This document shows, one piece after another, positions 14,537 to 24,649 of a DNA stretch of 64,000 nt (its first letter is position 1; every line of letters begins with the position of its first letter). A program made the translations under genes and the position numbers. This stretch comes from Pseudogulbenkiania subflava DSM 22618. Lineage in GTDB: Bacteria; Pseudomonadota; Gammaproteobacteria; Burkholderiales; Chromobacteriaceae. Location: the NCBI RefSeq assembly GCF_900177275.1, contig NZ_FXAG01000002.1, positions 179,234-243,233 of the forward strand, in the 5' to 3' direction. The notes below the pieces were generated by a model. The model was not told the origin of the DNA, ran no database searches, and worked only from the letters and a program-made list of their open reading frames with translations.

Positions 14537-15249
14537 ACGTCACCGCGGCATTGGAATGGCTGCGCGGCTCGCCGCTGCTGGGCCTCGGCCTGACGCTGGC
14601 GGCCTACCGTCTGGCGCTGTGGCTCAACCGCCGCGCCCACGGCCATCCGCTCACCAACAGCGTGCTGATCGGCAGCCTGCTGGTGATCGCGGTGCTGCTG
14701 GGCTGCGGCATCTCGCCGGCCGAGTACATGAAGGGGGCGCAGTTCATCCAGCTGTTGCTGGGCCCGGCCACGGTGGGGCTGGCGATTCCGCTCTACCACA
14801 ACCTGTCGCGGCTCAAGCGCGCCGCGCTGCCGTTGACGCTGACCCTGCTCGCCGGCAGCCTCACCGGCATACTCAGCGCGGTGGGACTCGGCGCGGCGTT
14901 CGGCTTGCCGCACGAAATCCTGCTGTCGCTGATGCCGCGCGCGGTGACCACGCCGATCGCCATCGGCATCGCCGAACACATCGGCGGCATCCCGGCACTG
15001 GCAGTGACCTTCGTCATCGTCTCCGGCATCTTCGGCGCAGTCGTCGTCAAGCCGCTGTTCTCCCGCCTGCGCCTCGACGACGACCTGGTGATGGGCGTGG
15101 CCACCGGCATTGCGGCGCACGGCATCGGAACCGCGCGCGTGTTCCTTTTGTCGGAAACGGCGGGCGCCTTCGCTGGCCTGGCGATGGGCCTGAACGGGCT
15201 GGTGACGGCGGTGCTTGTGCCGATCGTGCTCGGCTTCATGCGCCTTTAA
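14533..15249 (+). CDS. lrgB: LrgB/CidB family membrane protein
   Basis: The 238-residue integral membrane partner of LrgA has the typical signatures FIQLLLGPATVGLAIPLY near residue 72, SLMPRAVTTPIAIGIAEHIGG near 130, and ATGIAAHGIGTARVF near 185. All helices and the usual length are present. It is thought to act with LrgA in controlling murein hydrolase activity or in metabolite export. The DNA after the stop (15250-15351) leads directly to sixA. Confidence 0.92.
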   Translation: MNVTAALEWLRGSPLLGLGLTLAAYRLALWLNRRAHGHPLTNSVLIGSLLVIAVLLGCGISPAEYMKGAQFIQLLLGPATVGLAIPLYHNLSRLKRAALPLTLTLLAGSLTGILSAVGLGAAFGLPHEILLSLMPRAVTTPIAIGIAEHIGGIPALAVTFVIVSGIFGAVVVKPLFSRLRLDDDLVMGVATGIAAHGIGTARVFLLSETAGAFAGLAMGLNGLVTAVLVPIVLGFMRL

Positions 15250-15351
15250 GCGCGTTGACACCAAGCTGACATCCGGTCTGGTTACACTGCCCGTCTGCCT
15301 GCCCCGGCGCTATGCTGGAACGGGGCGATAACGACAAGGAGCGAGGACAAC

Positions 15352-15816
15352 ATGGACCTGATTTTGTGGCGCCACGCCGAGGCCGAAGACGGTGCGGACG
15401 ATCTGGCGCGGCGCCTGACACGCAAGGGCCAGCAGCAGGCGCACCTGATGGCGGCCTGGCTGCGCGTGCGCCTGCCGCGCGAATTCACCCTGCTGGCGTC
15501 GGAGGCACGCCGCTCGCAGCAGACCGCCGCCTTCCTGATGAAGAGCTACGAAGTGGTCCCCGAGATCAATCCCGATGCCTCGCCGGCGAGCGTGCTCGAG
15601 GCGGCCGGGTGGCCCGAGCCGGGCAAGACCGTGGTGGTGGTCGGGCACCAGCCCTACCTCGGCCGGCTGGCGGCGCAGCTGATGTCGGGCCAGCCCGACC
15701 TGTGGAGCGTGAAGAAGGGGGCGATCTGGTGGCTCAACCACCGCGAGCGCCACGGTTTCGAGTCGGTGCGGCTCAAGGTCATGATGACGCCGGGCATGCT
15801 GACCAGCAGCGAGTAG
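15352..15816 (+). CDS. sixA: Phosphohistidine phosphatase SixA
   Basis: SixA removes phosphate from phosphohistidine, in E. coli from the HPt domain of ArcB and the nitrogen PTS. The 154-residue protein belongs to the histidine-phosphatase superfamily: RHAEAED at residues 7-13 provides the catalytic H8, and VVVVGHQPYL near 103 provides the second histidine. It is the short form with no extra domain. The ATG at 15352 is preceded by AAGGAGCGAGGA. The 3' flank has a TTCGGCCAAGCTTGGCC hairpin related to the dispersed 12-mer. Confidence 0.88.
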   Translation: MDLILWRHAEAEDGADDLARRLTRKGQQQAHLMAAWLRVRLPREFTLLASEARRSQQTAAFLMKSYEVVPEINPDASPASVLEAAGWPEPGKTVVVVGHQPYLGRLAAQLMSGQPDLWSVKKGAIWWLNHRERHGFESVRLKVMMTPGMLTSSE

Positions 15817-16049
15817 GTTTCGGCCAAGCTTGGCCCTTCCAGATTGTTGATAAGTCCTCTCGAGCGTAGCGAGGCTCCCTTGCAGGGCAAGGGCAGAGGG
15901 ATTGGGAATAGATGGGAAGGCTGCTGGATCAACTACTGGGTGGAGAGGCCCGGCTTTGCCGGGTCCTGTAAATACGTATCAAAGTACTTTGTTTGCAGCC
16001 TGAGGGCACCGTCTGGCGACGCTGCCCTTTGTGCATTTTACGGCGATGC

Positions 16050-18332
16050 TCAGACCACGGTTTCGGCCAGGCGGGCACGCAGGCGGCGCGTCACCGCCAC
16101 CATGTTCGCCAGCGCCGCTTCCACTTCCGGCCAGCCGCGCGTCTTCAGGCCGCAGTCGGGGTTGACCCACAGCCGCCCGGCCGGGATCACCGCCAGCGCC
16201 TTCTCCAGCAGGTTTTCGATCCCCGCCTCGCCCGGTACGCGCGGGCTGTGGATGTCGTACACGCCGGGACCGATCTCGTTGGGGTAGGCGAAGTCGCCGA
16301 AGGCGGTGAGCAGCTCCATGTCCGAGCGCGAGGTTTCGATGGTGATTACATCCGCATCCATCGCGGCGATCGCCGGCAGGATGTCGTTGAACTCCGAGTA
16401 GCACATGTGGGTGTGGATCTGCGTGGCGTCGTCAATGCCCGCAGTGCTCAGGCGGAACGCCGCGCTGGCCCAGGCCAGATACCCCGGCCACTCGGACTGC
16501 TTCAGCGGCAGGCCCTCGCGGTAGGCCGGCTCGTCGATCTGGATCACGCGGATGCCGGCGTTTTCCAGCTCCAGCACCTCGTCGTTCAAGGCCAGCGCGA
16601 TCTGTTGGCACACCGTGGCGCGCGCCAGGTCGTCGCGTACGAAGGACCACTGCAGCATCGTCACCGGGCCGGTCAGCATGCCCTTCACCGGACGCGTGGT
16701 CAGGCTCTGCGCGTACACCGCCCAGCGCACCGTCAGCGGGGAGGGGCGTTCGACATCGCCGTAGAGGATCGGCGGCTTGACGCAGCGGCTGCCGTAGCTC
16801 TGCACCCAGCCGTGCTCGGTGAAGGCGTAGCCGGACAGCTGCTCGCCGAAGTATTCCACCATGTCGTTGCGCTCCGCTTCGCCGTGCACCAGCACGTCGA
16901 GGCCGAGTTCCTCCTGGCGGCGGATGGCGAGTTCGATCTCGCGGCGCATCGCGGCGTCGTAGCCGGCGGCATCCAGTTCGCCGCGCTTGCAGGCGGCGCG
17001 CGCGGCTCGGATTTCGGCGGTCTGCGGGAACGAGCCGATGGTGGTGGTGGGCAGAAGGGGCAGGTCCAGCCAGGTGCGCTGGGCGGCGGCGCGTTGCGGG
17101 TAGGGACTGTGGCGCCGGTCGCTGTCGCCGGAGAGAGCCGCCCGCCGCGCCTGCACCGTGGGGCGGTGGATGCGCGGGCTGGTGCGGCGCGAGGACTGGG
17201 TGTGGTCGCTGCCGGCCAGTTCCGGCGCGATGGCGTCGCGGCCGTCGAGCAGCCCCCGCTTCAGCAGCTTCAGCTCGTTGAGCTTCTGCACCGCGAAGGC
17301 GAGCCAGGTCTTCACGTCGACGTCGAGTGCGAGCTCCTGTGCCAGGTCGACCGGGCAATGCAGCAGCGAGCAGCTCGGTGCCAGCCACAGCCGCTCGCCC
17401 AGTCGTGCCCGTGCCGTTTCGAGCCGCGTCAGCACGGCGCCGAGGTCGGCGCGCCACACGTTGCGCCCGTCGATCACCCCGGCGGACAGCACCTTGTGCT
17501 CCGGCCAAGCGGCGAGGAAGACGTCGAGCTGCTGCGGGGCGCGCGTCAGGTCGAGGTGCAGCCCGGCCACCGGCAGCTTCTGCAGCAGATCAGCGTGCTC
17601 GGCCACGCTGCCGAAGTAGCTCGCCAGCAGCAGTTTCACCGGGGCTTCGGCCAACCTTTGATAGCTCGGCGCGAAGGCGCCGAGCCAGTCGGCCGGGAGG
17701 TCGAGCGCCAGGATCGGCTCGTCGATCTGCACCCACTCGGCGCCGGCGGCGGCCAGCGCGGCCAGCAGCTCGCGGTAGCACTCGAGCAGCGCCGGCAGCA
17801 GGTGGAGGCGGTCGAACGCGGCGCCCTTGACCTTGCCCAGCCACAGCAGGGTCAGCGGACCGACCAGTACAGGCTTGGCCTTGAGGCCCAGCGCCTGCGC
17901 CTCGCGCAGCTGCGCCAAGAGCGGCGCCGGGTTGGCCGAAAACGCCGTGTCGGCATGCCATTCCGGTACCAGGTAGTGGTAGTTCGTGTCGAACCACTTG
18001 GTCATCTCCAGAGCCGGCTGGCGGGCGTTGCCGCGCCCCAGCTCGAAGTACTGCGCGGTGGTGAGGGTGGCAGCGTCGAAGCCGAAGCGCGCGGGCAGGG
18101 CGCCCACCAGGATTTGCGCGTCGAGCACGTGGTCGTACAGCGCGAAGTCGCCGACCGGTGCCAGCTCGACGCCGGCCCCCTTCTGCAGCAGCCAGTGGCG
18201 CTGGCGCAGCTCGCGCGCGCCCTTGAGTAGCGCGGCTTCGTCGATGTCCTGTTTCCAGTAGCTTTCCTGCAGCTGTTTCAGTTCGCGCCGGGCGCCGATA
18301 CGCGGGAAGCCGAGCAGATGGATGGTGGTCAT
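16050..18332 (-). CDS. metE: Cobalamin-independent methionine synthase
   Basis: MetE transfers the methyl group of 5-methyl-tetrahydropteroyltriglutamate to homocysteine. The 760-residue protein has the duplicated barrel structure of the family. The N-terminal half opens [22 protein letters not shown]. The C-terminal half holds the zinc ligands in [12 protein letters not shown] and [11 protein letters not shown], and the substrate segment [15 protein letters not shown]. The ATG at 18332 lies 7 bases after AAGGAG; an ATG at 18338 is too close. It is divergent from metR. Two copies of the TTGGCCGAA word are in the gene, one an exact 12-mer at 17645. Confidence 0.97.
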   Translation of the reverse strand: MTTIHLLGFPRIGARRELKQLQESYWKQDIDEAALLKGARELRQRHWLLQKGAGVELAPVGDFALYDHVLDAQILVGALPARFGFDAATLTTAQYFELGRGNARQPALEMTKWFDTNYHYLVPEWHADTAFSANPAPLLAQLREAQALGLKAKPVLVGPLTLLWLGKVKGAAFDRLHLLPALLECYRELLAALAAAGAEWVQIDEPILALDLPADWLGAFAPSYQRLAEAPVKLLLASYFGSVAEHADLLQKLPVAGLHLDLTRAPQQLDVFLAAWPEHKVLSAGVIDGRNVWRADLGAVLTRLETARARLGERLWLAPSCSLLHCPVDLAQELALDVDVKTWLAFAVQKLNELKLLKRGLLDGRDAIAPELAGSDHTQSSRRTSPRIHRPTVQARRAALSGDSDRRHSPYPQRAAAQRTWLDLPLLPTTTIGSFPQTAEIRAARAACKRGELDAAGYDAAMRREIELAIRRQEELGLDVLVHGEAERNDMVEYFGEQLSGYAFTEHGWVQSYGSRCVKPPILYGDVERPSPLTVRWAVYAQSLTTRPVKGMLTGPVTMLQWSFVRDDLARATVCQQIALALNDEVLELENAGIRVIQIDEPAYREGLPLKQSEWPGYLAWASAAFRLSTAGIDDATQIHTHMCYSEFNDILPAIAAMDADVITIETSRSDMELLTAFGDFAYPNEIGPGVYDIHSPRVPGEAGIENLLEKALAVIPAGRLWVNPDCGLKTRGWPEVEAALANMVAVTRRLRARLAETVV
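17645..17656 (-). repeat. GGTTGGCCGAAG repeat inside metE
   Basis: Exact 12-mer in the coding sense of metE, extended to AAAGGTTGGCCGAAGCC and read as QRLAEAP. Confidence 0.8.
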
Positions 18333-18388
18333 GGTCATGCTCCTTCTGGCCTGCTTCATTCGGCCGCGATGCCTTCGATCTTGAGTGC

Positions 18389-18607
18389 CGGCAGTACGGC
18401 GTGCGAATCCAGTGCTGAGCCAATCTCTGCATGCAAATCCAGCGCTGAGCCAATCGAAGATTGGCACGCAGGGATTTGCTCAGCGATAGATGGGTTCGCA
18501 GGGATTCGCTCAGCGATACGGAATCCTCATGGACTACGGGTCCATTCCGGTTCCGGTGCGCTGCGGCGCTCAAGCTGTTTTGGCTCGCAGGCCTGCTGAA
18601 ACAGGCT
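18389..18607 (+). repeat. Structured intergenic repeat, copy D (with internal expansion)
   Basis: The ends and the right 110 bp match copies B and F. Between them the first hairpin region is repeated (CAGTGCTGAGCCAATC, CAGCGCTGAGCCAATC, GATTTGCTCAGCGAT, GATTCGCTCAGCGAT). Stems seen: GCCAATC/GATTGGC (18449-18465), and GGAC/GTCC (18531-18543) nested in GGAAT/ATTCC. It fills most of the metE-metR divergent spacer. Confidence 0.8.
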
Positions 18608-18657
18608 CGTTCGATGGGAAAAAATCACGGGAGCAAGGATGCGATGTTTTGCTATAT

Positions 18658-18689
18658 GATACAAACTCATTATTTTGACGGTTTGTATC
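18658..18689. promoter_or_regulatory. Inverted repeat upstream of metR, candidate operator
   Basis: GATACAAAC (18658-18666) and GTTTGTATC (18681-18689) are perfect inverses around 14 bases, ending 10 bp before the metR ATG. The position suits repression of metR. It does not match the E. coli MetR box (TGAA-N5-TTCA), so the binding protein is unknown. Confidence 0.5.
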
Positions 18690-18699
18690 GATTTCATTC

Positions 18700-19623
18700 A
18701 TGATCAACAGCGCACTGGAAATCCGCCACCTCAAGACCCTGCTGGCGTTGGCCGAAACCGGCAGCGTGTCGCAGGCGGCGCGGCGCGTGTTCCTGACGCA
18801 GTCGGCGCTGTCGCACCAGCTCAAGCAACTGGAGGAGCACTACGGCTTGGCCTTGTTCGAGCGCAAGACCCAGCCGCTGCGCTTCACCCTGGCGGGCGAG
18901 CGGCTCTTGGCGCTGGCGCGCGAGCTGGTGGGCAAGGTGGCGGCGGCGGAGCGCGACCTGGCGCGGCTGCGCCAGGGCGAGGCGGGGGAGCTGCGCGTGG
19001 CGGTGGAGTGCCACACCTGTTTCGACTGGCTGATGCCGGCGATGGACGCCTTCCGCCAGCACTGGCCGGCGGTCGAACTTGACATCGTGTCGGGCTTTCA
19101 TGCCGACCCGGTCGGCTTGCTGCTGACGCGGCGCGCCGATCTCGCCATCGTCTCCGAGGCCGAGGCGCAGCCCGGCATCGTGCACCAGCCGCTGTTCGCC
19201 TACGAGATGGTGGGTATCGCCGCGCGCGACCATCCGCTCGCCGAGCGGCGCAACTGGTCGGCCGCGGACTTCGCCGGCGAGACGCTGATCAGCTACCCGG
19301 TGCCGGATGACATGCTGGACCTGATGCGCAAGGTGCTGGCACCGGCTGGCGTCAACCCGGCGCGCCGCACCAGCGAACTCACCATCGCCATCATCCAGCT
19401 GGTGGCGAGCCGGCGCGGCGTGGCGGCGTTGCCGTTCTGGGCGGTCAAGCCCTACCTCGAGCGCGGCTACGTGGTGGCGCGGCCGATCGGGGCGGCCGGG
19501 CTCAAGAGCGAACTCTATGCCGCGCTGCGTGAGAACGATGCCCAGAGCGCCTACATGCAGGACTTCCTCGCCACGGTGCGCGAAACCAGCTTCGCCACGC
19601 TGCCGGGGCTGTCGGTGCTGTAA
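18700..19623 (+). CDS. metR: LysR-type regulator of methionine genes
   Basis: MetR activates metE and related genes with homocysteine as co-effector. The 307-residue protein has an N-terminal winged HTH (LAETGSVSQAARRVFLTQSALSHQLKQLEEHYG, residues 17-49). The effector domain begins ELRVAVECHTCFDWLMPAMDAFR, which is characteristic of MetR. Divergent orientation relative to metE is the classical arrangement. No clear Shine-Dalgarno precedes the ATG at 18700; the inverted repeat at 18658 overlaps the leader. Confidence 0.92.
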   Translation: MINSALEIRHLKTLLALAETGSVSQAARRVFLTQSALSHQLKQLEEHYGLALFERKTQPLRFTLAGERLLALARELVGKVAAAERDLARLRQGEAGELRVAVECHTCFDWLMPAMDAFRQHWPAVELDIVSGFHADPVGLLLTRRADLAIVSEAEAQPGIVHQPLFAYEMVGIAARDHPLAERRNWSAADFAGETLISYPVPDDMLDLMRKVLAPAGVNPARRTSELTIAIIQLVASRRGVAALPFWAVKPYLERGYVVARPIGAAGLKSELYAALRENDAQSAYMQDFLATVRETSFATLPGLSVL

Positions 19624-19702
19624 GTGTCGGGCAAACCAAACCGCCCGCGCGACGCATGGCGGGGGAAGCCTCCCGTCGCGGGGTCGCGACGGGAGAGGGC
19701 GC

Positions 19703-21166
19703 TCAGCCGTGGTTCATTTCCTCGCCGTGCGCCGCTTCCATGCCCAGCTCCTGGATCTTGCGCGTCAGCGTGTTGCGGCCCCAGCCCAACAGGTGTGCCG
19801 CCTCCACCTTGCGCCCGCCGGTGTGCGCCAGGCCGCTGCGGATGCAGGTTTCCTCGAAGCGCCGCGTCAGATCGTCGATGATGCCGATCTCGCCGGCGCG
19901 CAGGCGGCGCGCCACTTCGTCGGCCAGTCCCTTCATCCAGTCACCGCCGAACACCGCGGCAGGGCCGGCCGCACCCTCGCCACTGGCTTCCAGCACCGGG
20001 TGCAGCGCCGGGTCGCGGATGTCGGTGGGCAGGTCGCTCAGCTCCACGGTCTGCCCCGGCGCCATCACCGTGATCCACTGGCACAGGTTTTCCAGCTGAC
20101 GCACGTTGCCGGGGAAGGGGTAGTGGCGCACCAGCTCCATCGCCGCGTCGGACAGGCGCTTCGGCTCCACTCCCAGGTTCTTGGCGCTGCGCAACAGGAA
20201 GTAGCGCGTCAGGATCGGGATGTCCTCGCTGCGCTCGCGCATCGGCGGCAGGCGCAGGCGGATCACGTTCAGGCGATGGAACAGGTCCTCGCGGAACTGG
20301 CCGTTCTTGACCCGCTCCTCCAGGTTCTGGTGCGTCGCCGCGATCACGCGCACGTTGGCCTTGATCGGGGTGTGGCCGCCGACGCGGTAGAAGTGCCCAT
20401 CCGACAGCACGCGCAGCAGCCGCGTCTGCAGCTCGATCGGCATGTCGCCGATTTCATCGAGAAACAGCGTGCCGCCCTCGGCCTCCTCGAAGCGGCCGCG
20501 GCGCGAGGCCAGCGCGCCGGTGAAGGCACCCTTCTCGTGGCCGAACAGCTCCGACTCCAGCAGGTCTTTCGGGATCGCGGCGGTGTTGAGCGCGATGAAC
20601 GGCTTGCTGGCGCGCACCGAGTGGCGGTGCAGCGCCTCGGCCACGCGCTCCTTGCCGGTGCCCGATTCGCCGGTGATCAGCACCGTCACGCTCGACTGGC
20701 TCAAGCGGCCGATGGCGCGGAACACGTCCTGCATCGCCGGGGCCTGGCCCAGCAAGGCCGGCATCTCTTCCTCGCCGTTTTGCGCCTCGGAGGGCTCGCG
20801 CGTCTCCGCCAGCGCGCGCTCGATCAGCGCGGTGGCCTGGTCGACGTCGAACGGCTTGGGCAGGTATTCGAAAGCCCCGCCCTGGAACGCAGCCACGGCC
20901 GAGTCCAGGTCGGAGTGGGCGGTCATGATGATGACCGGAATCTCGGGATGCTCCAGCTTGACGCGCGACAGGAACTTCAGGCCGTCGGTGCCGGGCATGC
21001 GGATGTCGCTGATGATGACACGCGGACTGGCGTCGTACAGCGCGTTGAGCGCGTCGTCGGCGCTGGCGAAACTCTCGAAGCCGATGCCGCCGCGTGCCAG
21101 GGCCTTTTCCAGGACCCAGCGGATCGCCTTGTCGTCGTCAATGATCCAGACCGGGTTTGTATGCAT
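19703..21166 (-). CDS. ntrC: Nitrogen regulation response regulator NtrC (sigma-54 activator)
   Basis: The 487-residue protein has three domains. The receiver has phospho-acceptor D54 in VIISDIRMPG. The AAA+ domain has Walker A GESGTGKE at 166-173 and the sigma-54 contact loop GAFTGA at 213-218. A Fis-type HTH at the C-terminus (KVEAAHLLGWGRNTLTRKIQELG) binds DNA. It activates nitrogen-assimilation promoters such as glnA. It lies 92 bp downstream of ntrB, with glnA a little further upstream, the classical order glnA-ntrB-ntrC on one strand with one extra gene between. Confidence 0.97.
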   Translation of the reverse strand: MHTNPVWIIDDDKAIRWVLEKALARGGIGFESFASADDALNALYDASPRVIISDIRMPGTDGLKFLSRVKLEHPEIPVIIMTAHSDLDSAVAAFQGGAFEYLPKPFDVDQATALIERALAETREPSEAQNGEEEMPALLGQAPAMQDVFRAIGRLSQSSVTVLITGESGTGKERVAEALHRHSVRASKPFIALNTAAIPKDLLESELFGHEKGAFTGALASRRGRFEEAEGGTLFLDEIGDMPIELQTRLLRVLSDGHFYRVGGHTPIKANVRVIAATHQNLEERVKNGQFREDLFHRLNVIRLRLPPMRERSEDIPILTRYFLLRSAKNLGVEPKRLSDAAMELVRHYPFPGNVRQLENLCQWITVMAPGQTVELSDLPTDIRDPALHPVLEASGEGAAGPAAVFGGDWMKGLADEVARRLRAGEIGIIDDLTRRFEETCIRSGLAHTGGRKVEAAHLLGWGRNTLTRKIQELGMEAAHGEEMNHG

Positions 21167-21258
21167 GGTGTCCCTCTCGGTGTTTTCGAGCCGCTAACAA
21201 AACCCTCTTGGTGTTGTTGTGCGGCCTTGCCGTACTATTTGTACTGTCTGCGGCCGCG

Positions 21259-22308
21259 CTAGGTGCCCAGCGGCAGCATCACGGTGAAACAAGTGCAGCC
21301 CGGGCGAGACTCGAACTCGATGCTGCCGCCGTGCTGGTGGACGAAGGCCTGCGCCAGCGTCAGGCCGAGGCCGGTACCCTCGGCGCGCCCGGTGACCAGC
21401 GGGTAGAAAATGTGGTCGCGGATTTCTTCCGGAATGCCCGGGCCGTTGTCGATGATTTGCAATTTCAGTGCCAGGGTGTAGCGCTTGCGCGCCAGCGTGA
21501 CCTGGCGCGCCACGCGCGTGCGCAGGATGATCTCGCCCTTGCCCTTCATCGCCTGGATGGCGTTGCGGGTGATGTTGAGCACCACCTGGATCAGCTGTTC
21601 CTTGTCCGCCACCAGCGTTGGCAGGCTGATGTCGTAGTCGCGCCAGATGATCAACCCCTGCGGGTATTCGGCCAGCACGATGCTGCGCACCCGTTCCAGC
21701 ACCTCGTGGATGTTGATCTCGCTCGAGACATGGCGGCGATGCGGCGCCAGCAGGCGGTCCACCAGCGACTGCAGCCTGAGCGCCTCTTCCTTGATGACTT
21801 CGGTGTATTCCTTGAGGTCGTCGCGCTCGCCCAGCTCGTGCTCCAGGAGCTGCGCTGCGCCGCGGATGCCGCCCAGCGGGTTCTTGATCTCGTGCGCCAA
21901 GTTGCGGATCAGCTCGCGGTTGGCCTGCTGCTGCAGCAGCAGCCGTTCTTCGTTGGCGATTTTCAGTTGCTGGTCGAGCGGGCGCAGTTCCACCAGCGCG
22001 CGCGAACCGTCGTTGTCGATCGGCGTGATCGACAGGGCGACGTGCAGCGGCTGCTCGTTGTGCAGCAGTTTCAGTTCGAGGTCGTGTTCGATGAAACTGA
22101 CGTTGTTCTTGAAGGCGGTATCCAGCGCCTGCTTCAGCGCTGCACTGCTTTGGAACAGTCCGGTCAGTTGATGGCGCAGCAGTTCGCGCCGTCCCAGTGC
22201 CAACAGATTTTCACTGGCGGGATTGACGTAGTCGAGCGAACCGTCGGTCCGCACGATCAGCACCGGGGTGTCGAGCAGCTCGAGCCCGGCAAAGCTGGAT
22301 GGTGTCAT
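21259..22308 (-). CDS. ntrB: Nitrogen regulation sensor kinase NtrB
   Basis: This 349-residue cytoplasmic kinase has an N-terminal PAS domain (LDTPVLIVRTDGSLDYVNPASENLL). The dimerisation/phospho-acceptor box is NLAHEIKNPLGG, with H139. The GHKL ATPase boxes are N (VLNITRNAIQAM), G1 (IIDNGPGIPEE) and G2 (GTGLGLTLAQ). It phosphorylates or dephosphorylates NtrC under control of PII. The ATG at 22308 gives the conserved N-terminus; a 370-residue extension is possible but not needed. Confidence 0.95.
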   Translation of the reverse strand: MTPSSFAGLELLDTPVLIVRTDGSLDYVNPASENLLALGRRELLRHQLTGLFQSSAALKQALDTAFKNNVSFIEHDLELKLLHNEQPLHVALSITPIDNDGSRALVELRPLDQQLKIANEERLLLQQQANRELIRNLAHEIKNPLGGIRGAAQLLEHELGERDDLKEYTEVIKEEALRLQSLVDRLLAPHRRHVSSEINIHEVLERVRSIVLAEYPQGLIIWRDYDISLPTLVADKEQLIQVVLNITRNAIQAMKGKGEIILRTRVARQVTLARKRYTLALKLQIIDNGPGIPEEIRDHIFYPLVTGRAEGTGLGLTLAQAFVHQHGGSIEFESRPGCTCFTVMLPLGT

Positions 22309-22405
22309 GGAAATCCGGTCGTGAAGAGTGTGTCCGCTATCCGTATAGCAATATCCACGCCAGCGCGGCAAGCGGACTCAAGCCTCTTTACCGGGATGCT
22401 ATGCC

Positions 22406-22903
22406 TTATTTTGGTGCATTGGAAGCGGACTGCCCCAACTCGCGTCGCAAGGCTTCCACGTTCTTCTGGTGCTCGGTCACCTGGTCCTGCAACTGCTGCA
22501 CCCGGTCAAGGTATTTCTGGTAGTTGCGCTCGTTGCCAAGCCGGGTGGCTCGGCCTTCCTCCAGCGCCTTCTGGGCCTCGGTCAGCGCCTTCTGCTCGTT
22601 GGCCAGCTCCTGTTCCAGAATCTTGCGCCGGCCGTTGTCGCGCTGCTGCTGGGTGGCATTGTCGACGTTGGGATAGCGGCCGCTGCTGAAGGGCGGCGTG
22701 CTGGGGGTGGTGGACGGCGCCGAACTGCTCGGCTTCGCTTCCTCGCTCGAATACGTCGACAACGGCGACAATTTCACCGGCACGCCGCCTTTCATCGGGG
22801 TATTCGAGAAGGTGACGTGACCGCTGGGGTCGACGTACTTGTAGATGGTCTGCGCCTGCGCCAGGCTGCACGCCAGCAACAGGCCGAAAATCATGGTCTT
22901 CAT
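22406..22903 (-). CDS. DUF4124 domain periplasmic protein with coiled coil
   Basis: The 165-residue protein starts with a signal peptide (MKTMIFGLLLACSLAQAQ). It continues with the DUF4124 motif IYKYVDPSGHVTFSNTPMKGG at residues 19-39, then a Ser/Thr/Pro-rich linker. From about residue 95 a charged coiled coil follows (RRKILEQELANEQKALTEAQKALEEG). Function is unknown; DUF4124 proteins are common between glnA and ntrB in betaproteobacteria. The context suggests no direct role in nitrogen control. Confidence 0.87.
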   Translation of the reverse strand: MKTMIFGLLLACSLAQAQTIYKYVDPSGHVTFSNTPMKGGVPVKLSPLSTYSSEEAKPSSSAPSTTPSTPPFSSGRYPNVDNATQQQRDNGRRKILEQELANEQKALTEAQKALEEGRATRLGNERNYQKYLDRVQQLQDQVTEHQKNVEALRRELGQSASNAPK

Positions 22904-23024
22904 GGGTGGGGGGAAACCTGCATGATCTATCCTGATAGGTGATTTCATCATAAGCAAATCCGCGTCATCCGTCACATGGGGGATAATCCGCCGCCCTGTC
23001 GGCGGGCCGTTTGGCAGCGCAGGA

Positions 23025-23056
23025 AAACAAAAAACGGCAGCCGAGGCTGCCGTTCG
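23025..23056 (-). terminator. Terminator of glnA
   Basis: AACGGCAGCC (23033-23042) and GGCTGCCGTT (23045-23054) pair with a 2-base loop. On the minus strand they are followed by TTTTGTTTT. It lies 21 bp after the glnA stop. Confidence 0.88.
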
Positions 23057-23076
23057 ATTAGGGTACAGGCCGTGAA

Positions 23077-24495
23077 TTACAGGCTGTAGTACATCGAGAA
23101 TTCCACCGGGTGGGTGGTCATGCGGGTCAGGTTCACTTCCTGCATCTTCAGTTCGATGTAAGCGTCGATCCACTCGTTGGAGAACACACCACCGCGGGTC
23201 AGGAACTCACGGTCGGCGTCCAGCGCGGCCAGGGCTTCGTCGAGCGAGGCGCACACGGTCGGGATCAGCTTGTCTTCTTCCGGCGGCAGATCGTACAGGT
23301 TCTTGTCGGCGGCATCGCCCGGGTGGATCTTGTTCTGGATGCCGTCCAGGCCGGCCATCATCAGCGCGGCAAAGCACAGGTACGGGTTGGCCAACGGATC
23401 CGGGAAGCGGGCTTCGATACGACGGCCTTTCGGGCTCGCCACGTGCGGAATGCGGATCGAAGCGGAGCGGTTCTTGGCGGAGTAGGCCAGTTTCACCGGC
23501 GCTTCGTAGTGCGGAACCAGACGCTTGTACGAGTTGGTGCCCGGGTTGGTGATGGCGTTCAGGGACTTGGCATGCTTGATGATACCGCCGATGTAGTACA
23601 GGGCGGTTTCGGACAGGCCGGCGTAGCCGTCACCGGCGAACAGGTTCACGCCGTCTTTCCAGATCGACTGGTGCACGTGCATGCCCGAGCCGTTGTCGCC
23701 GACGATCGGCTTCGGCATGAAGGTAGCAGTCTTGCCGTAGCTGTGGGCCACGTTGTGCACCACGTACTTCAGAATCTGGGTCCAGTCAGCGCGCTGGGTC
23801 AGGGTGCTGAACTTGGTGCCGATCTCGTTCTGGCCGGCGGTAGCTACTTCGTGGTGGTGCACTTCGACCGGCACGCCCAGTTCTTCCAGCAGCAGTACCA
23901 TGGCGGAACGCAGGTCTTGCGAGGAATCGACCGGCGGGACGGGGAAGTAGCCGCCCTTGATGCCCGGACGGTGGCCCATGTTGCCGCCTTCGAACTGTTC
24001 GGCGGACGCCCAGGCCGCTTCTTCAGCCTGGATCTTGACGTGGCAGCCGGACATGTCAGCGCCCCAGGTCACGGAGTCGAACACGAAGAATTCCGGTTCC
24101 GGACCGAAGTAGGCGGTGTCACCGATGCCGGAAGCCTTCAGGTAGGCTTCGGCGCGCTTGGCGATGGAGCGCGGGCAGCGGTCGTAGCCCTTGCCGTCGG
24201 CCGGATCGATCACGTCGCAGGACATGAAGACGGTCGGCTCGTCGTAGAACGGGTCGATCTTGGCCGTGGCCGGGTCGGCCATCAGCAGCATGTCGGAAGC
24301 CTGGATGCCTTTCCAGCCGGCGATCGAGGAGCCATCGAAAGCGTGGCCGTGTTCGAACCACTCTTCGCCGTCATCGAGGACGACGTGGGCCGGGATGGAA
24401 ACGTGCTGCTCTTTACCGCGGGTATCGGTAAAGCGCAAATCTACGAATTTGACGTCGTTGTCCTTGATCAGTTTCAAAACGTCTGCAACCGCCAT
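23077..24495 (-). CDS. glnA: Glutamine synthetase type I
   Basis: GlnA makes glutamine from glutamate, ammonia and ATP and works as a dodecamer. The 472-residue protein shows [16 protein letters not shown], the [11 protein letters not shown] segment, the ATP loop [21 protein letters not shown], and the adenylylation segment [10 protein letters not shown] with the target tyrosine. The beta-type sequence therefore predicts control by GlnE. The ATG at 24495 has AGGAG 8 bases upstream. A sigma-54-type promoter lies 65-82 bp before the start, consistent with NtrC control by the neighbouring ntrBC genes. Confidence 0.98.
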   Translation of the reverse strand: MAVADVLKLIKDNDVKFVDLRFTDTRGKEQHVSIPAHVVLDDGEEWFEHGHAFDGSSIAGWKGIQASDMLLMADPATAKIDPFYDEPTVFMSCDVIDPADGKGYDRCPRSIAKRAEAYLKASGIGDTAYFGPEPEFFVFDSVTWGADMSGCHVKIQAEEAAWASAEQFEGGNMGHRPGIKGGYFPVPPVDSSQDLRSAMVLLLEELGVPVEVHHHEVATAGQNEIGTKFSTLTQRADWTQILKYVVHNVAHSYGKTATFMPKPIVGDNGSGMHVHQSIWKDGVNLFAGDGYAGLSETALYYIGGIIKHAKSLNAITNPGTNSYKRLVPHYEAPVKLAYSAKNRSASIRIPHVASPKGRRIEARFPDPLANPYLCFAALMMAGLDGIQNKIHPGDAADKNLYDLPPEEDKLIPTVCASLDEALAALDADREFLTRGGVFSNEWIDAYIELKMQEVNLTRMTTHPVEFSMYYSL

Positions 24496-24559
24496 GGTGT
24501 TCTCCTGTTGGGCTACGTGCATCAGAGTATGCGTTGTACTAAGGGTTTGCGACTAAAAC

Positions 24560-24577
24560 TAGCAGGAAGCGTGCCAG
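24560..24577 (-). promoter_or_regulatory. Sigma-54 promoter of glnA
   Basis: On the minus strand the sequence is CTGGCACG, four bases, then CTGCTA. It matches YTGGCACG-N4-TTGCW except for one base in the -12 box, with GG and GC spaced correctly. Distance and orientation fit glnA. Confidence 0.78.
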
Positions 24578-24649
24578 CCCATTCCGACGGGCTTGCCCAT
24601 TGTGGCACAAGCCTCGTCGGACTTGCACGCGCCACGGAAGGCCCCGGTT

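Noticed and set aside
15993-18230. Long open frame antisense to metE (about 745 codons)
   Set aside because: The composition is typical of GC-rich antisense shadows (Arg/Gly/Val/His-rich, no family signature), and the opposite strand encodes complete metE.
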